A model generated the notes under the pieces. The model was not told the origin of the DNA. It made no database searches and was given only the letters and a program-made list of their open reading frames with translations. Made by a program: the position numbers and the translations under genes. From Hyphomicrobiaceae bacterium (lineage in GTDB: Bacteria > Pseudomonadota > Alphaproteobacteria > Rhizobiales > Xanthobacteraceae), in the NCBI GenBank assembly GCA_947472885.1, contig CANJBX010000032.1, forward strand, positions 1 to 40,734: a stretch of DNA of 40,734 bases. The letters are read 5' to 3'. Positions 32,583-39,134 of the stretch are shown here, piece after piece; the stretch's first letter is position 1; each line of letters opens with the position of its first letter.

Positions 32583-33359
32583 CTAGTCAGCGAGCGCAAA
32601 GGCTTCCGTTTCGATGTCCAGGAATATCCGGCCCAATGTTCCAACGTGCCGGTAGAAATTTCCCGTTTCCGAAATTTCCATGTCCGAGAAAAGACGCCCC
32701 ATCCACGGCGCCAAATGTTTCTCGAACATTTCGCGCTCGGCGCTTTTCGATGCAGGAAACCGGCCGCCCGCGATTGCCGACATGATTTCGCACAAGGTTG
32801 CGGCATGGTCCTCGGGTTCGTAATTTTCCTCGACGCGCTCGATGCCGAGCTGAATGAGGTCGTCGCGCAGGCGGGCGAGCGGCCGTTCATTCAGGAAGCC
32901 GGTGAGATAGTAGGAGCCGTAGGGCAGCAATTCGCCGCGGCCGAGGCCGATGAAAAGATCGAAATATTCACTTCCGACCTGTGCCGCGCTCACGGCTTCA
33001 GCCGCCTGCCCGAGTGTAGCATGCGCCTTACCGAGCGGAGTGGCATCACCACGCAGCTTTGCCAGGCGCGCGAGAAAATTCTTGTCCGGTGCGCGCATCA
33101 GCAACGCGGAGAGCAACGCGTATTCCTGAGAACGCTCTTGATCGATCTCATCTACCTGAATCGGTACAGAAGCCTCGCCGTAAAGATCGGGGCGTAAGTG
33201 CATGCGCGAAATACCGGACACTGTTTCGACAGCGACCACGCGATCAGCAGGGACACGATCCCAGTTTGAAACCGACGGCTGTGCGATACCGATCCGGCGC
33301 GCGAGCTCAGTCACGCCGCCAACGGCTTGTATGGCCTCATCAAGACCCGGATCCCGCAA
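32583..33359 (-). CDS. Helix-turn-helix (Cro/YdaS-like) fused to TorD-family chaperone
   Basis: The protein has about 258 residues. Residues 5-60 read LDEAIQAVGGVTELARRIGI, then AQPSVSNWDRVPADRVVAVE and a tail to LRPDLYG. This is the pattern of Cro/YdaS-type DNA-binding domains, with the recognition helix at QPSVSNW. Residues about 75-250 match TorD/DmsD chaperones, which guard Tat-exported molybdoenzymes before cofactor loading: ALLSALLMRAPD, LLPYGSYYLTGFL, then the hallmark YEPEDHAATLCEIMSAIAGG. I place the start at TTG 33359, because CGCGGAGGAACTGCC precedes it; a TTG at 33428 would add 23 residues without a site. It precedes fdhX-fdhA. Chaperone and regulator functions in one chain are inferred. 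Confidence 0.85.
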   Translation of the reverse strand: MRDPGLDEAIQAVGGVTELARRIGIAQPSVSNWDRVPADRVVAVETVSGISRMHLRPDLYGEASVPIQVDEIDQERSQEYALLSALLMRAPDKNFLARLAKLRGDATPLGKAHATLGQAAEAVSAAQVGSEYFDLFIGLGRGELLPYGSYYLTGFLNERPLARLRDDLIQLGIERVEENYEPEDHAATLCEIMSAIAGGRFPASKSAEREMFEKHLAPWMGRLFSDMEISETGNFYRHVGTLGRIFLDIETEAFALAD

Positions 33360-33409
33360 GGCAGTTCCTCCGCGGCAGGAGCGCTTCTGCGCTTCTTCAA
33401 AATAAGAAT

Positions 33410-33445
33410 AGTTATAAGCTATGCCCAAGGAACGGGAGTGGTCAA
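33410..33445 (-). promoter_or_regulatory. Candidate sigma-70-type promoter before the HTH-TorD/fdh genes
   Basis: On the minus strand TTGACC (complement of 33440-33445) stands 18 bases before TAGCTT, in an AT-rich stretch that continues TATAACTATTCTTATTTT. The gap of 132 bases after the DUF3306 stop is the largest in the gene train, so a second promoter here is plausible. An imperfect symmetric word ATAAGAATAGTTAT at 33402-33415 could be an operator. Confidence 0.4.
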
Positions 33446-33491
33446 CGGTTGCGCATAATCTGAGGCTATATCCTTTTGTCTCACAGCAGGA

Positions 33492-34148
33492 CTAGCGGGG
33501 AAGCGCTCCTCCGTGCGTGCGGTGCACCATTTCATGCGGCCCCGCGTGCGCAGGTTCGGCCGTTGAGTCTTCTTTCCCGCATTCGGAACTCTGCCCGACG
33601 ACGGAAGCAGCGCTCGAGGTCGCTTCCTCGGAGACGGTGACGGGTACCGTCTCCTCAGAGCCGGAGACTTGCTCGTCGACATTGTCAGAATTTTCAGATC
33701 GCTGGGGCAATTCCGGTTCGGCAGGCGGGATAGCATCAGCGGTGCGGTCGATTTCACCAAAAGCTTTCCGAACCATCTCTCGCACCTGCTCCGGCGAATG
33801 ATCCAGCGGTCCAAACCCGGCCATCGCGTTCGGATCGTTGAAATCCCAGGCGTTCTCCGCGAGGCCGACGAAGTCGCGAATGCCCGGATCGGAGGTCCAT
33901 GCGCGACGAAGCGCCGCACGGCTCAGTTCAAGCGGCACGCCCTTGCGGAGGAAAACCGATATGTCCGTCAGGGATGTAATCGAATCAATCGGCGGCAAAG
34001 TCGAAAGATCGAACGCTTCTTCTGGCGCCGGTATTGCAACGTCAGCAGATGGCGGGACTTGCTCGCGGATCGACTCCGGTGCTTTGGCGGAGCCCTCCAC
34101 CGCATGTTTACGCCGCGACCAGCGACTGAGAAAATCCTCATCGCTCAT
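33492..34148 (-). CDS. DUF3306 family protein, formate dehydrogenase-associated
   Basis: The protein of 218 residues opens with EDFLSRWSRRKHAVEG, the typical start of DUF3306. It then has LPPIDSITSLTDISVFLRKG and VPLELSRAALRRAWTSDPGI, followed by FVGLAENAWDFNDPNAMAGF. The C-terminal third is acidic and low in complexity. There is no signal peptide, membrane segment or metal motif. The family is known almost only from formate dehydrogenase clusters; its role is unknown. Its ATG overlaps the DUF3305 stop by 4 bases, so the two are translationally coupled and probably act together. Confidence 0.85.
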   Translation of the reverse strand: MSDEDFLSRWSRRKHAVEGSAKAPESIREQVPPSADVAIPAPEEAFDLSTLPPIDSITSLTDISVFLRKGVPLELSRAALRRAWTSDPGIRDFVGLAENAWDFNDPNAMAGFGPLDHSPEQVREMVRKAFGEIDRTADAIPPAEPELPQRSENSDNVDEQVSGSEETVPVTVSEEATSSAASVVGQSSECGKEDSTAEPAHAGPHEMVHRTHGGALPR

Positions 34149-34660
34149 TCGTCACCCTCCCGACGACTGCGCCGGGCCAGGGTTTCCGGATCGGCGCGAT
34201 TGCGCTTTCGCTTTACAAAATCTCTCGCCACATGATGCTCATCAACGAAGCGCCCAACGATCTCGCGGATCGCTTCAGCCATCGTCACCTGCTCCACCAG
34301 ATTGGTTGCAGCTTCGGAGAAGCCTTCTCCCTCCGCCGGATCTGCCGTGACCACGGCAATGGAATAAGGCCACATACCCTCGCAGGGACTCAGCACCACC
34401 CAGACGCCGGGCTCTTCCACCGCAAGATTCTCGCGGTAGTGCGCCGTCTCGGAACGGTAAAGATCAATCGTCGCGCTGCCGGCATAGAACGCGGTATATC
34501 CGGCTTCTTCGCGCAAAATTGTCCATGGCTTCATGGCGGGCTCGTCCGGCAGCACGCCGGTCGCATGCCAGGTGAAATCGATCCATTGCGACGCGGCCTT
34601 GCGTCGTTCCACGACGACACCGACCGGAATACGCACGAGTGGGGTTGCGGCAGGGCTCAA
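34145..34660 (-). CDS. DUF3305 family protein, formate dehydrogenase-associated
   Basis: The protein of 171 residues has the DUF3305 pattern: PVGVVVERRKAASQWIDFTW near residue 12, YAGSATIDLYRSETAHYREN, then PGVWVVL and WPYSIAVVTADPAEGEGF. The C-terminal tail is basic (FVKRKRNRADPETLARRSRR). It starts at TTG 34660, overlapping the stop of the upstream gene as TTGA, and its own stop overlaps the DUF3306 start. No enzyme motif is seen. The family always accompanies DUF3306 in the clusters I know, so the two may form one complex. Confidence 0.85.
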   Translation of the reverse strand: MSPAATPLVRIPVGVVVERRKAASQWIDFTWHATGVLPDEPAMKPWTILREEAGYTAFYAGSATIDLYRSETAHYRENLAVEEPGVWVVLSPCEGMWPYSIAVVTADPAEGEGFSEAATNLVEQVTMAEAIREIVGRFVDEHHVARDFVKRKRNRADPETLARRSRREGDE

Positions 34661-35664
34661 CTCACGAACTCCATATTCCGTACCGGAAGACCCGTCACCA
34701 AATTCTGCGGTTTCAATCGCAACAATTTGTCGGGCGTCATCGCAATAAGCAAATAGACGGCTTCGCCCTTCAACTCGTCGGCAACGAAGGTGCGGTCTGG
34801 AAACGTCAGCTTGAAAAGACCGGCGACGCGTCCGGCGCTCGCATCGTCAAGCGCATCGCCATTCCAAAGCTTGTCGCCAATTCTTGTTGCCTCGGAATCA
34901 AGGCCGACATACCAGCTGAACTTGGCTTCCCGCAGTTCGGTTAACGGTTCGATCGTAACCTCAATTGCCAGCAGATGATTTATCCAGAGCGTCATGGCCC
35001 GGGCGAGGGCTTCCAGCCCGCTCCGTCCGCCGGTGAAGTCGAACGCCATATCGAACAGGTCGCTGCGTTCCCAATACGTCTGCGCATTCTCCGCCGTCAT
35101 GATATCGATATCCGCCTCGACCGGGATACCGAGCATCGATACCAGAGGCGAGACCGGCGTCGTGCTGGTACCGGCCACCTTTTCCTCGTCGGCGCAGATC
35201 AACGATTGTTCGTGCAAGGTGAATCGCTGGACACGGAAAAACAGTTCCGCTGCGCGCAGAACAAACGGATCTTCGCAGCCGTCGAGCGCATTGCGTAAAA
35301 TGACATGGGCGAGCTGATTGACAAACAACGGGGGCAACGTCACGGCGCCAGCGCGCATCAGCGCAAGATAAGCTGCCTCCAGCGTGGGATGGCGCAGCAA
35401 AAGATCGCGAAACGCCAGTACGAACTGCCAGTTTTCACGCGCGTCGGGATCGGCGATCAGCGCGACTTCATCTTCGCTTACCGCCCGGCGCGGCTCCGCC
35501 AGCAACACGCCGTATAACGTTCGTTCAACAACGCAAGCGTCCTCGGGAGGGACAAGTTCCGGCCGCACAAAATAGGCCTTGAGGAACTCATCGGTCACGA
35601 CCAGCCCGCCGCCATCGTTGCGGTCGAGCAAATGATGGCCGCACGAGATCCAGAAATCCTTCAT
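34657..35664 (-). CDS. DUF6352-like protein, formate dehydrogenase-associated
   Basis: This 335-residue cytosolic protein opens with MKDFWISCGHHLLDRNDGGG, followed by LVVTDEFLKAYFVRPELVPP. I connect it with DUF6352 from memory, so the family number is less sure than the gene. The middle (LAHVILRNALDGCEDPFVLR, ELFFRVQRFTLHEQSLICAD) is helical, and the C-terminal part is repetitive in acidic and Trp residues. No catalytic or metal motif stands out apart from the CGHH near the N terminus. The ATG overlaps the end of the preceding gene by 4 bases. Confidence 0.75.
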   Translation of the reverse strand: MKDFWISCGHHLLDRNDGGGLVVTDEFLKAYFVRPELVPPEDACVVERTLYGVLLAEPRRAVSEDEVALIADPDARENWQFVLAFRDLLLRHPTLEAAYLALMRAGAVTLPPLFVNQLAHVILRNALDGCEDPFVLRAAELFFRVQRFTLHEQSLICADEEKVAGTSTTPVSPLVSMLGIPVEADIDIMTAENAQTYWERSDLFDMAFDFTGGRSGLEALARAMTLWINHLLAIEVTIEPLTELREAKFSWYVGLDSEATRIGDKLWNGDALDDASAGRVAGLFKLTFPDRTFVADELKGEAVYLLIAMTPDKLLRLKPQNLVTGLPVRNMEFVS

Positions 35665-36200
35665 TCGCGTTTCAGCTCCGCGAGCAAGTGTGCCAAATCG
35701 ACTTCTTCTTGCGGCTGCTCTTCGCCTTCGGCCTCAAGAAACGAGAACACCTTAAATGGCTTCGGCCCGCCGCGCGCACGCAACGTGCGAAATGACTCAC
35801 GAACTTCGCCGTTCTCGGAGGTGCGGTGGACCGCGATCAGCGTATCGGAAGGGTGATCGCAAAGCGATTCCGCAAAAATAATCTCCTCCTCCGCCGCAGT
35901 ACGCGCGGTATCAAGGTCAGGCGCACCCAGCTTGTCGATCAACTGCCGGGCAAGCAACTCAACGACGGCGGCGCGATCCTGCTCCGTGACGTTGACGATC
36001 TGCACGAGGGTCGACCACCCCCACGATTGCACGCCAAGAAAACCGCCTCGAAATGCCGTGCGGTCCTTGCCTTCGAGCACGGCGGGATCGCCGCCCCAAA
36101 AGCGGAACGCACCGGATACCGCCCAATCCCCCGGCTCGGCCGCAGGCTCAAACACGAACGTATCGGACGGATCGAGCGCAATGGTACGCAACAGCTTCAT
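35661..36200 (-). CDS. DUF6505-like protein, formate dehydrogenase-associated
   Basis: The protein of 179 residues starts MKLLRTIALDPSDTFVFEPA, then has GDWAVSGAFRFWGGDPAVLE and FRGGFLGVQSWGWSTLVQIV, a Trp-rich beta-like region. A helical part (AAVVELLARQLIDKLGAPDL) follows, and it ends with an acidic tail, DLAHLLAELKRE. I associate it with DUF6505 from memory. Start and stop overlap both neighbours by 4 bases. It has no signal peptide or metal-binding motif. It could be a structural partner of the ligase-like protein encoded just before it. Confidence 0.72.
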   Translation of the reverse strand: MKLLRTIALDPSDTFVFEPAAEPGDWAVSGAFRFWGGDPAVLEGKDRTAFRGGFLGVQSWGWSTLVQIVNVTEQDRAAVVELLARQLIDKLGAPDLDTARTAAEEEIIFAESLCDHPSDTLIAVHRTSENGEVRESFRTLRARGGPKPFKVFSFLEAEGEEQPQEEVDLAHLLAELKRE

Positions 36201-36952
36201 AGCCGCGGTCCGCCCGTCTTGCGATCAAACCACGATGGCGACAGCAGCGTTGGCAACAAAGCCTGCCGTTCAACGGCGGCCTTTCCGGTGCGGCGCGTCA
36301 ACAGATCGCCGTTTGCATCAATCTGCCGGCTGACACCAGCTTCCCGCGCGAGCCGGCGAATATATTCTTTCGCCACCTCCGCGAAGCCGTGCGACTGCCA
36401 CGCATCGGTCGCGACCATGAGATGGCGCGCAAAACTCTCGACGACCTGCACCGCACTTGAATCGTCAAAACCCTCCTGCTCAAGCGCGGACGCCAGCGGA
36501 TACAAGCCGGTGTCCTCCTCGCTCATCGAGACCGTGCGGATCATCCCGCCAAATACAATCCACTGCGGCGTCTCATCTTCGCGCGTATCCTTGGGCCAGC
36601 CCAGGCGGCCACCGCCGACCAGACCGCCGTCGATGCGGATGGCGTCAGGCCAATCAATCGTCACGAGTTTTTCCGGCGGTGCATAAGCCAGTAACGCATC
36701 AGTCAGCGCCGTCATGCCGGCATAGAAAGCGCGCCGGGCGGTGCGCAGCGGCTCTTCCGGTTCAAGCACAACCGCGAATTCTGCGAGATCGAAGCGGCCG
36801 ACATAGACGAGTGTACCGGCGCCCTGCTCCGGCGCAATATCGACGGCATGGGCAAAAGCATCGCCGACTTCGCGCAATGTCACGAGCGTATACGGCGGCG
36901 GCAAATTAAGAGCGGGCGCGGAAGACCGGCGTGAGCGCGTGTTCAGTGCCAA
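36197..36952 (-). CDS. Biotin/lipoate protein ligase-like protein without the usual catalytic lysine
   Basis: The protein of 251 residues has a BPL/LplA/LipB-type fold (residues about 18-140), LVTLREVGDAFAHAVDIAPE and GAGTLVYVGRFDLAEFAVVL, and a C-terminal part (EYIRRLAREAGVSRQIDANG) like DUF4444. In active BirA the loop GRGRRGR binds biotinyl-AMP and Lys183 in WPNDLYLQDRKLAG is catalytic. Here the loop reads QGAGTLVY, and WPDAIRIDGGLVGGGR has Leu111 at the Lys place. It may be inactive or use another chemistry. TTG at 36952 follows TTGGAGG. It is the first gene of the accessory operon. Confidence 0.78.
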   Translation of the reverse strand: MALNTRSRRSSAPALNLPPPYTLVTLREVGDAFAHAVDIAPEQGAGTLVYVGRFDLAEFAVVLEPEEPLRTARRAFYAGMTALTDALLAYAPPEKLVTIDWPDAIRIDGGLVGGGRLGWPKDTREDETPQWIVFGGMIRTVSMSEEDTGLYPLASALEQEGFDDSSAVQVVESFARHLMVATDAWQSHGFAEVAKEYIRRLAREAGVSRQIDANGDLLTRRTGKAAVERQALLPTLLSPSWFDRKTGGPRL

Positions 36953-37056
36953 GTAACGCCTCCAACCTTGCCTATTGTCTTTGCAACAAAACTCTAGAGA
37001 CTAAGGGGCCATAAAAATTAAAGCGCCGGAAGACACGAAGCCTAGTCTAACCTCAA

Positions 37057-37068
37057 ATTTGCGCAAAT
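37057..37068. promoter_or_regulatory. Perfect 12-base palindrome in the divergent fdh promoter region
   Basis: ATTTGCGCAAAT equals its own complement. It lies in the 160-base gap between the ligase-like gene (minus) and the polyferredoxin gene (plus), 45 bases before the latter. Symmetry and position fit a dimeric repressor or activator shared by both operons, possibly the HTH-TorD protein. A smaller palindrome, CTCTAGAG, lies at 36992-36999. Confidence 0.45.
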
Positions 37069-37112
37069 GCCGAAATGATCCAACTCTCATCCGATGACGA
37101 GAAATTTTAACG

Positions 37113-39134
37113 ATGGCAGATCGGCCAAAAAAAATCCTAGCGTGTTCGTGCGAGACGACAATGCCGCTCGATGCGAAAGCCATTGGCCGGGGTTGCAAGC
37201 AGGCTGATATCACGACCTTTAACCACCTCTGCCGTACTGAAACGAAGCACTTTGTCTCCGCGATGAATAGCGGGAGTGACATCGTTGTCGGCTGCACACA
37301 GGAAGCACCGCTGTTCGCGGAACTCGCGGGTGAGAACAGCGGCCGGCTGAGTTTCGTCAACGTCCGCGAAAATGCCGGCTGGTCGAACGAAGGGAAAAAT
37401 GCAGGGCCGAAGATGGCCGCGCTATTTGCGGCAGCAGACGAGCCCGTCCCGGACTATCCGCAGGTCACGATGACCAGCAAGGGAGTGGCTCTAATCTACG
37501 GCCGCGACGAGCAGGCCATCGAGGCAGGCAAGCTGCTGGCCGAACAACTCGATATCACGGTTCTCATCAGCAATCCCGCGAACCTCGAACCGCCGCGCGT
37601 CACGGACTTTCCGGTCGCCAAAGGTACGATCCGCTCGGCGCAGGGCCATCTCGGCGCATTCGCACTGACCATCGACGATTACGCCACGTCGTCACCGTCC
37701 TCGCGCGGCGCGCTGGCATTTGGAACGCCGCGTGACGGCGCGGTTTCAAACTGCGATCTTGTGGTCGATCTTTCGGGCGGCCCACCCCTTTTTCCGGCGC
37801 ACGATCTGCGCGACGGATATCTTCGCGCAGATCCCGGTGATCCCGCCGCCGTACTCCGGCTGATCCTGAAGGCGCGCGACATGGTCGGCGTATTCGACAA
37901 GCCCCGCTACATCAATTTCACCGCCGACCTCTGCGCGCATTCGCGCTCCCGCATCGTCGGCTGCCGGCGCTGCCTGGACCTGTGCCCCACCGGCGCGATC
38001 ACGCCTGCCGGCGATCATGTCGCAATCAATGCTGAAATCTGCGCCGGCTGCGGTCAGTGCGCCGCGGCGTGCCCGACTGGAGCGGCCGAATATGCCTTGC
38101 CGCCGGCAGACGCGTTGCTGCGAAAGTTGCGCGCGATGCTCAAGGCTTATTACGAAGCCGAAGGCGAGAAAGCCGTCATCCTCTTCCATGACGACGATCA
38201 TGGCGGCGCGCTGATCGATGCACTGGCCCGCCACGGCAATGGCCTTCCGGCAAATGTTATCCCGCTCACCATCAACGAAATCACGCAGGTGGGTCTTGAA
38301 GCAGTTGCAGCCGCTTTTGCTTACGGCGCATTGGGCGTGCGCTTTCTCCTGCGCGCCAAGCCGCGTCATGATATCGCCGGACTTCAAAAGACCATTGCCC
38401 TTGCTGAGCCGATCCTGAAGGGATTGGGATTCGGTTCGGGCCATGTCGCGATGATCGAAACCGACGACCCTGACCTACTCGGAGAAGCACTTCGCGCCAT
38501 AAAGCCCGCAGCCAGCGCGCCGCGCATGGCGAGCTACATGCCGGTTGGCGGGAAACGCGAAGTGATGCGGCTCTCATTGCGGGAACTGCACCGCATGGCG
38601 CCCGCACCCGTCGATGTGATTCCACTTCCGGATGGCGCGCCGTTTGGAACACTCAACGTCAAGGTGGAAAGCTGCACGCTCTGTCTGTCCTGTGTTTCAG
38701 CCTGCCCGACCGGCGCACTTTCGGACGACCCGGAACGTCCAATACTGCGCTTTACCGAGGACGCCTGCGTCCAGTGTGGTCTCTGTCAGGCCACCTGTCC
38801 GGAGAAGGTTATCGGCCTTGTGCCGCAACTCGACTTTCGCGCACCGACCGCGCGAGCGCGCACGATCAAGGAAGAAGAACCCGCGACATGCATTCGCTGC
38901 GGCACGGCTTTCGGCATCAAAAGCAGCGTGGAGCGCGTGGCGGCCAAGCTCGACGGACAGCACTGGATGTTCAAGAATTCCGCCAAACGAATTGACGTCG
39001 TTCGCATGTGCGCAGACTGCCGCGTGATCGCGATGAGCGAAGAGAAATTCGATCCGTTTGGGGCACCGCCTCGCCCAGCGCCACGCACCGCCGACGATTA
39101 TCTGCGAGAGCGCGACGAAAAGACGAAGAGCTGA
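37113..39134 (+). CDS. HdrA/MvhD-like polyferredoxin, formate dehydrogenase-associated
   Basis: The protein has 673 residues. The N terminus (ILACSCETTMPLD, then HLCRTETKHFVSAMNSGSDI with VVGCTQEAPLF) resembles the N-domain of heterodisulfide reductase HdrA. A degenerate Rossmann-like part follows, but ALIYGRDEQAIEAGK lacks GxGxxG. Two ferredoxin pairs are predicted: Cys274, 284, 287, 291 with Cys310, 313, 316, 320; and Cys521, 524, 527, 531 with Cys552, 555, 558, 562. Between them, residues about 350-415 recall MvhD (ILFHDDDHGGALID, VGLEAVAAAFAYG). Cys593/596 and Cys633/636 could bind zinc. It has no signal peptide, so it acts in the cytosol, perhaps as an electron hub for the formate dehydrogenase system. 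Confidence 0.82.
   Translation: MADRPKKILACSCETTMPLDAKAIGRGCKQADITTFNHLCRTETKHFVSAMNSGSDIVVGCTQEAPLFAELAGENSGRLSFVNVRENAGWSNEGKNAGPKMAALFAAADEPVPDYPQVTMTSKGVALIYGRDEQAIEAGKLLAEQLDITVLISNPANLEPPRVTDFPVAKGTIRSAQGHLGAFALTIDDYATSSPSSRGALAFGTPRDGAVSNCDLVVDLSGGPPLFPAHDLRDGYLRADPGDPAAVLRLILKARDMVGVFDKPRYINFTADLCAHSRSRIVGCRRCLDLCPTGAITPAGDHVAINAEICAGCGQCAAACPTGAAEYALPPADALLRKLRAMLKAYYEAEGEKAVILFHDDDHGGALIDALARHGNGLPANVIPLTINEITQVGLEAVAAAFAYGALGVRFLLRAKPRHDIAGLQKTIALAEPILKGLGFGSGHVAMIETDDPDLLGEALRAIKPAASAPRMASYMPVGGKREVMRLSLRELHRMAPAPVDVIPLPDGAPFGTLNVKVESCTLCLSCVSACPTGALSDDPERPILRFTEDACVQCGLCQATCPEKVIGLVPQLDFRAPTARARTIKEEEPATCIRCGTAFGIKSSVERVAAKLDGQHWMFKNSAKRIDVVRMCADCRVIAMSEEKFDPFGAPPRPAPRTADDYLRERDEKTKS

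Noticed and set aside
36992-36999. CTCTAGAG palindrome as operator
   Set aside because: Eight bases of symmetry are too short to stand alone; only the 12-base palindrome nearby was kept as a candidate.
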